From PKWO01 sp036384915 (GTDB taxonomy: Bacteria > Pseudomonadota > Gammaproteobacteria > Burkholderiales > Burkholderiaceae_D): 64,000 nucleotides of DNA. Below, in pieces: positions 61,587-64,000 of the stretch. Position numbers and translations under genes: made by a program. How positions within the stretch are numbered: the stretch's first letter is position 1; each line of letters starts with the position of its first letter. The stretch lies in NCBI GenBank assembly GCA_036384915.1, contig DASVLJ010000027.1, positions 186,001 through 250,000 on the forward strand, read 5' to 3'. Under the pieces are notes generated by a model, which was not told where the DNA came from, searched no databases, and saw nothing but the letters and a program-made list of their open reading frames with translations.

Positions 61587-61593
61587 GCCTCGC

Positions 61594-62481
61594 TCACGTG
61601 ACGGTACGGCCGATCAGTCGAAACGCCTGTTCCAGCGCATCGCGCAGGGTGGCACTGGTGGATATTTCCTTGACGTCGAAGCCGAGGTTGACCATGGTTT
61701 GCGCGATCGCCGGAGAAATGCCCGAGACGAGGCTCGTACAGCCCATCAAGCCGGTGGACTTGGTAATTTTGATCAAATGATTGGCGACCGCCGAATCCAC
61801 GACGGCAACACCGGAAATGTCCATGATGAATACCTTGGCCCGGGTTTCGAAGATGCGCGACAGCACCGTCGTCATGACGTCTTGTGCGCGGCGCGAATCG
61901 ATGATGCCCACCATCGGCAGGACCAGGATGTCTTCCCAAATTTGCGTCACCGGCGTGGACATTTGCACGATGGCCTTGCTTTGCTGGGCGATCTGTTCGT
62001 TCACCATGCGCGAATAGGTGTCCGACACGACGGTAACGTCCAGATGCATAAGCTTGGTCACGGACAGGAGCGAGGGAACATACTCGGAATCGGACAGCTC
62101 GTTGTCGTACAGCGTCTTGGTCAGGACGGCGAAGGAATAATTCATTGCCGCCATATAGCTCGGAAGCGAGAGGCCGATACGCGCATGGGTGCGCCCGATA
62201 TGGCGTCTGGCTTCTACGTATGCATCGTCGACGTGGCATTCGAAAAAACGCTGCCAATACCTGATCTGCTCAGAGCGGGCGTGGGCGAGGATTTCGGGCG
62301 ACGTAAACAGCACGTGGTATTCGGGGATATCCACCAGCCAGGCATAGAACAGGTCGCCGTACTTGTCGAGTTTGGGAATGATGAATCTGCCGAGTGCGCG
62401 GACACGGGTCAGATCGGCCTCGTCCAGCTCGTGCATCTTGAGCAAAGCCAGGGTTCCCAGTTCACGGATATCGCTCTGCAT
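61594..62481 (-). CDS. rsbR: RsbR-type stressosome sensor with N-terminal globin-coupled-sensor domain
   Basis: In this 295-residue protein, residues 15-165 match globin-coupled sensors (HemAT type): PKLDKYGDLFYAWL, then RYWQRFFECHVDDAYVEARRHIGRTHARIGLSLPSYM with the likely haem-ligand H99. Residues 170-290 are an RsbR STAS domain with the family linker STPVTQIWEDILVLPMVG. VVDS (Ser230) and IAQT (Thr262) lie where RsbR is phosphorylated. A haem-based oxygen (or redox gas) sensor for the stressosome is the likely role. GGAG precedes the ATG at 62481. It is the first gene of the operon. Confidence 0.9.
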   Translation of the reverse strand: MQSDIRELGTLALLKMHELDEADLTRVRALGRFIIPKLDKYGDLFYAWLVDIPEYHVLFTSPEILAHARSEQIRYWQRFFECHVDDAYVEARRHIGRTHARIGLSLPSYMAAMNYSFAVLTKTLYDNELSDSEYVPSLLSVTKLMHLDVTVVSDTYSRMVNEQIAQQSKAIVQMSTPVTQIWEDILVLPMVGIIDSRRAQDVMTTVLSRIFETRAKVFIMDISGVAVVDSAVANHLIKITKSTGLMGCTSLVSGISPAIAQTMVNLGFDVKEISTSATLRDALEQAFRLIGRTVT

Positions 62482-62532
62482 CGCATTTCTCCATCGGGTT
62501 GGGTTTTGGAGAGACAGCCTGATCTGAAGCGG

Positions 62533-62587
62533 AGGCTGCCGCGAAACTTGCGCCGAAACGAATCGTTACGCATCCCCTCGGCAGCCT
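62533..62587 (-). promoter_or_regulatory. inverted repeat in the rsbR leader RNA
   Basis: Nine-base arms AGGCTGCCG (62533-62541) and CGGCAGCCT (62579-62587) could form a leader hairpin ending about 50 nt before the rsbR ATG. It has no U-run, so translation control or RNA stability is more likely than termination. Confidence 0.45.
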
Positions 62588-62595
62588 ATCGCCAA

Positions 62596-62624
62596 CTTAT
62601 AGTGCAGCCCGGATGCCTTGTCCA
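62596..62624 (-). promoter_or_regulatory. sigma70 promoter of the stressosome operon
   Basis: On the reverse strand TGGACA (62619-62624) and TATAAG (62596-62601) are 17 bp apart, each five of six to consensus. Transcription would begin near 62588, giving a leader of about 105 nt. Confidence 0.72.
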
Positions 62625-62642
62625 CCTGTCATATCTGACAGG
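62625..62642. promoter_or_regulatory. perfect palindromic operator candidate next to the stressosome -35
   Basis: CCTGTCA-TATC-TGACAGG is an exact inverted repeat with 7-bp arms that directly abuts the -35 box. A regulator binding here would touch RNA polymerase. The site does not match the LexA box seen at recA. Confidence 0.6.
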
Positions 62643-62668
62643 AGCGCAAGTGCACCGCGCAATGCGGC

Positions 62669-62706
62669 CCCTGCCGCAGGAACGGTGCCCGCCCGATGCG
62701 GCAGGG
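62669..62706 (-). other. GC-rich hairpin downstream of gcdH
   Basis: Arms of 10 bp (CCCTGCCGCA / TGCGGCAGGG) with an 18-nt loop lie 50-90 bp after the gcdH stop. No U-run follows, so it may act as a rho-dependent or 3'-stabilising structure rather than a classical terminator. Confidence 0.35.
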
Positions 62707-62757
62707 CGGCCCGAACTGAATATTCCGCTCGATCGGGCCGCGCGCCCCGCACAGAGG

Positions 62758-63948
62758 CTACTGGAAAGCCTGTATCCCCGTTTGTGCCCGTCCCAGGATC
62801 AGCGCATGGATGTCATGCGTACCCTCGTAGGTATTGACCACCTCGAGGTTGACCATGTGGCGGATGATGCCGAATTCGTCCGAGATGCCGTTGCCGCCCA
62901 GCATGTCGCGCGCCACGCGGGCGATGTCGAGCGACTTGCCGCAGGAATTGCGTTTCATGATCGAGGTGATTTCGACCGCCGCCGTGCCCTCATCCTTCAT
63001 GCGGCCCAGGCGCAGGCAGCCCTGCAGCCCGAGCGTGATTTCGGTCTGCATGTCGGCCAGCTTCTTTTGCACCAGCTGGTTGGCGGCCAGCGGACGGCCG
63101 AACTGGGTGCGGTCGAGCACGTATTGGCGCGCGGTGTGCCAGCAGGCTTCGGCAGCACCGAGCGCGCCCCAGGCGATGCCGTAGCGGGCCGAATTGAGGC
63201 AGGTGAACGGGCCCTTCAAGCCGCGCACGTCGGGGAAGGCGTTTTCTTCAGGGCAGAACACGCCGTCCATCACGATTTCACCCGTGATCGAGGCGCGCAG
63301 GCCGAATTTGCCGTGGATCGCGGGAGCGGACAAGCCTTCCCAGCCTTTCTCCAGCACGAAACCGCGGATTGCGCCCTCGTCATCCTTGGCCCAAACCACG
63401 AACACGTCGGCGATGGGCGAATTGGAAATCCACATCTTGCTGCCGGTCAGGCTGTAGCCGCCGTCGACCTTCTTGGCGCGCGTGACCATCGATGCCGGGT
63501 CGGAACCATGGTTCGGCTCGGTCAGGCCGAAGCAGCCGATGGCAGCGCCCGAGGCCAGGCGCGGGAGATATTTGCGCTTTTGCTCTTCCGTGCCGAATTC
63601 ATAGATCGGCACCATGACGAGCGAGGATTGCACGCTCATCATCGAACGGTAGCCCGAATCGACGCGTTCGACTTCGCGCGCGATCAAGCCGTAGCTGACG
63701 TAGTTCAAGCCTGGGCCGCCGTATTCCTCGGGAATAGTGGGGCCGAGCAAGCCCAGCTCGCCCATTTCGCGGAAGATCGCGGGATCGGTCTTTTCGTGGC
63801 GGAAGGCTTCGAGGATGCGCGGCTGCAGCTTGTCTTGGCAATAGGCATGGGCGGCATCGCGCACCATGCGTTCTTCCTCGGTCAATTGCTGGTCGAGCAG
63901 CAGGGGATCTTCCCAGTGGAATTGGGCTTTGGATTTGCTGGCGTTCAT
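62758..63948 (-). CDS. gcdH: glutaryl-CoA dehydrogenase
   Basis: This flavoenzyme oxidises and decarboxylates glutaryl-CoA to crotonyl-CoA in lysine and aromatic-acid breakdown. It has 396 residues. GcdH-specific features are the N-terminal FHWEDPLLLDQQLTEEERMVRD, FGLTEPNHGSDPASM, and the catalytic base E375 in NTYEGTHDIHALILGRA. GGAGA precedes the ATG at 63948. Just upstream (63973-63989) is the small inverted repeat TGGTA-TTG-TACCA with TATAAC, possibly its promoter and operator. The stressosome operon follows on the same strand after 276 bp. Confidence 0.95.
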   Translation of the reverse strand: MNASKSKAQFHWEDPLLLDQQLTEEERMVRDAAHAYCQDKLQPRILEAFRHEKTDPAIFREMGELGLLGPTIPEEYGGPGLNYVSYGLIAREVERVDSGYRSMMSVQSSLVMVPIYEFGTEEQKRKYLPRLASGAAIGCFGLTEPNHGSDPASMVTRAKKVDGGYSLTGSKMWISNSPIADVFVVWAKDDEGAIRGFVLEKGWEGLSAPAIHGKFGLRASITGEIVMDGVFCPEENAFPDVRGLKGPFTCLNSARYGIAWGALGAAEACWHTARQYVLDRTQFGRPLAANQLVQKKLADMQTEITLGLQGCLRLGRMKDEGTAAVEITSIMKRNSCGKSLDIARVARDMLGGNGISDEFGIIRHMVNLEVVNTYEGTHDIHALILGRAQTGIQAFQ

Positions 63949-64000
63949 CGGGTCTCCGGATTCATGTTATATGACTGGTATTGTACCAAGCCCGGGCCGC

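Noticed and set aside
62625..62642. Stressosome palindrome considered as a LexA box
   Set aside because: The core reads CTGTCATATCTGACAG, not CTGT-N8-ACAG with the TA-rich centre of the recA site. The TCA/TGA arms extend the symmetry and indicate a different protein.

Overview
The window looks like chromosome of a GC-rich betaproteobacterium, most likely Oxalobacteraceae (Herminiimonas/Collimonas/Janthinobacterium-like). I base this on the conserved recA-recX / sucCD / terC block, a Calvin-type fructose-bisphosphate aldolase beside pgk and pyk, purC-purE-purK, and a sigma54-driven type IV pilin next to moaC. This is an inference from gene content; no rRNA, tRNA, IS element or CRISPR array was seen.

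Layout. 1-9.5 kb: a TctD/TctE-type two-component system cut by the left edge, SOS-controlled recA with recX, a large inverted repeat, sucC-sucD, a periplasmic binding protein, and TerC with a PP2C phosphatase and an FHA protein. 10-29 kb: a surface-glycan region. It has a UDP-sugar dehydrogenase and a sugar aminotransferase, an unfamiliar protein with an internal tandem duplication, and a tight nine-gene reverse-strand operon (PhyH dioxygenase, AMP-ligase, GNAT, two acyl carrier proteins, a KAS III-like enzyme, two SDRs, a NeuD-like acyltransferase). The operon looks like a pathway that builds an unusual acyl group and loads it on an amino sugar. A flippase, a paralogue of the duplicated protein, three glycosyltransferases, and a membrane GT-C/TPR protein next to pilA complete this region. 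30-42 kb: moaC, a BepA-like M48 protease, and four reverse-strand TPR-glycosyltransferase genes (one OGT-like, three tandem paralogues with a GT9-like C-terminus).

42-57 kb: a YheT-type hydrolase, a SnoaL-like protein, an O-antigen ligase with a small zinc-finger protein, an 11-bp phased repeat upstream of azlCD, then housekeeping pgk, pyk, fba, purC, purE, purK and Sua5, followed by a GDSL lipoprotein and an OmpW-like porin. 57-64 kb: a four-gene stressosome-type operon on the reverse strand, with glutaryl-CoA dehydrogenase upstream of it.

The most interesting system is that stressosome operon (57327-62481). RsbR has an N-terminal globin-coupled-sensor domain. RsbS carries Arg where the phosphorylated Ser should be. 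RsbT and RsbX are fused in one polypeptide. The output is a hybrid histidine kinase whose N-terminus itself resembles a decayed RsbT. A clear sigma70 promoter abuts a perfect CCTGTCA-N4-TGACAGG palindrome upstream. The second most interesting are the acyl-sugar operon, with poly-C tracts at two control points, and the duplicated unknown protein family beside it.
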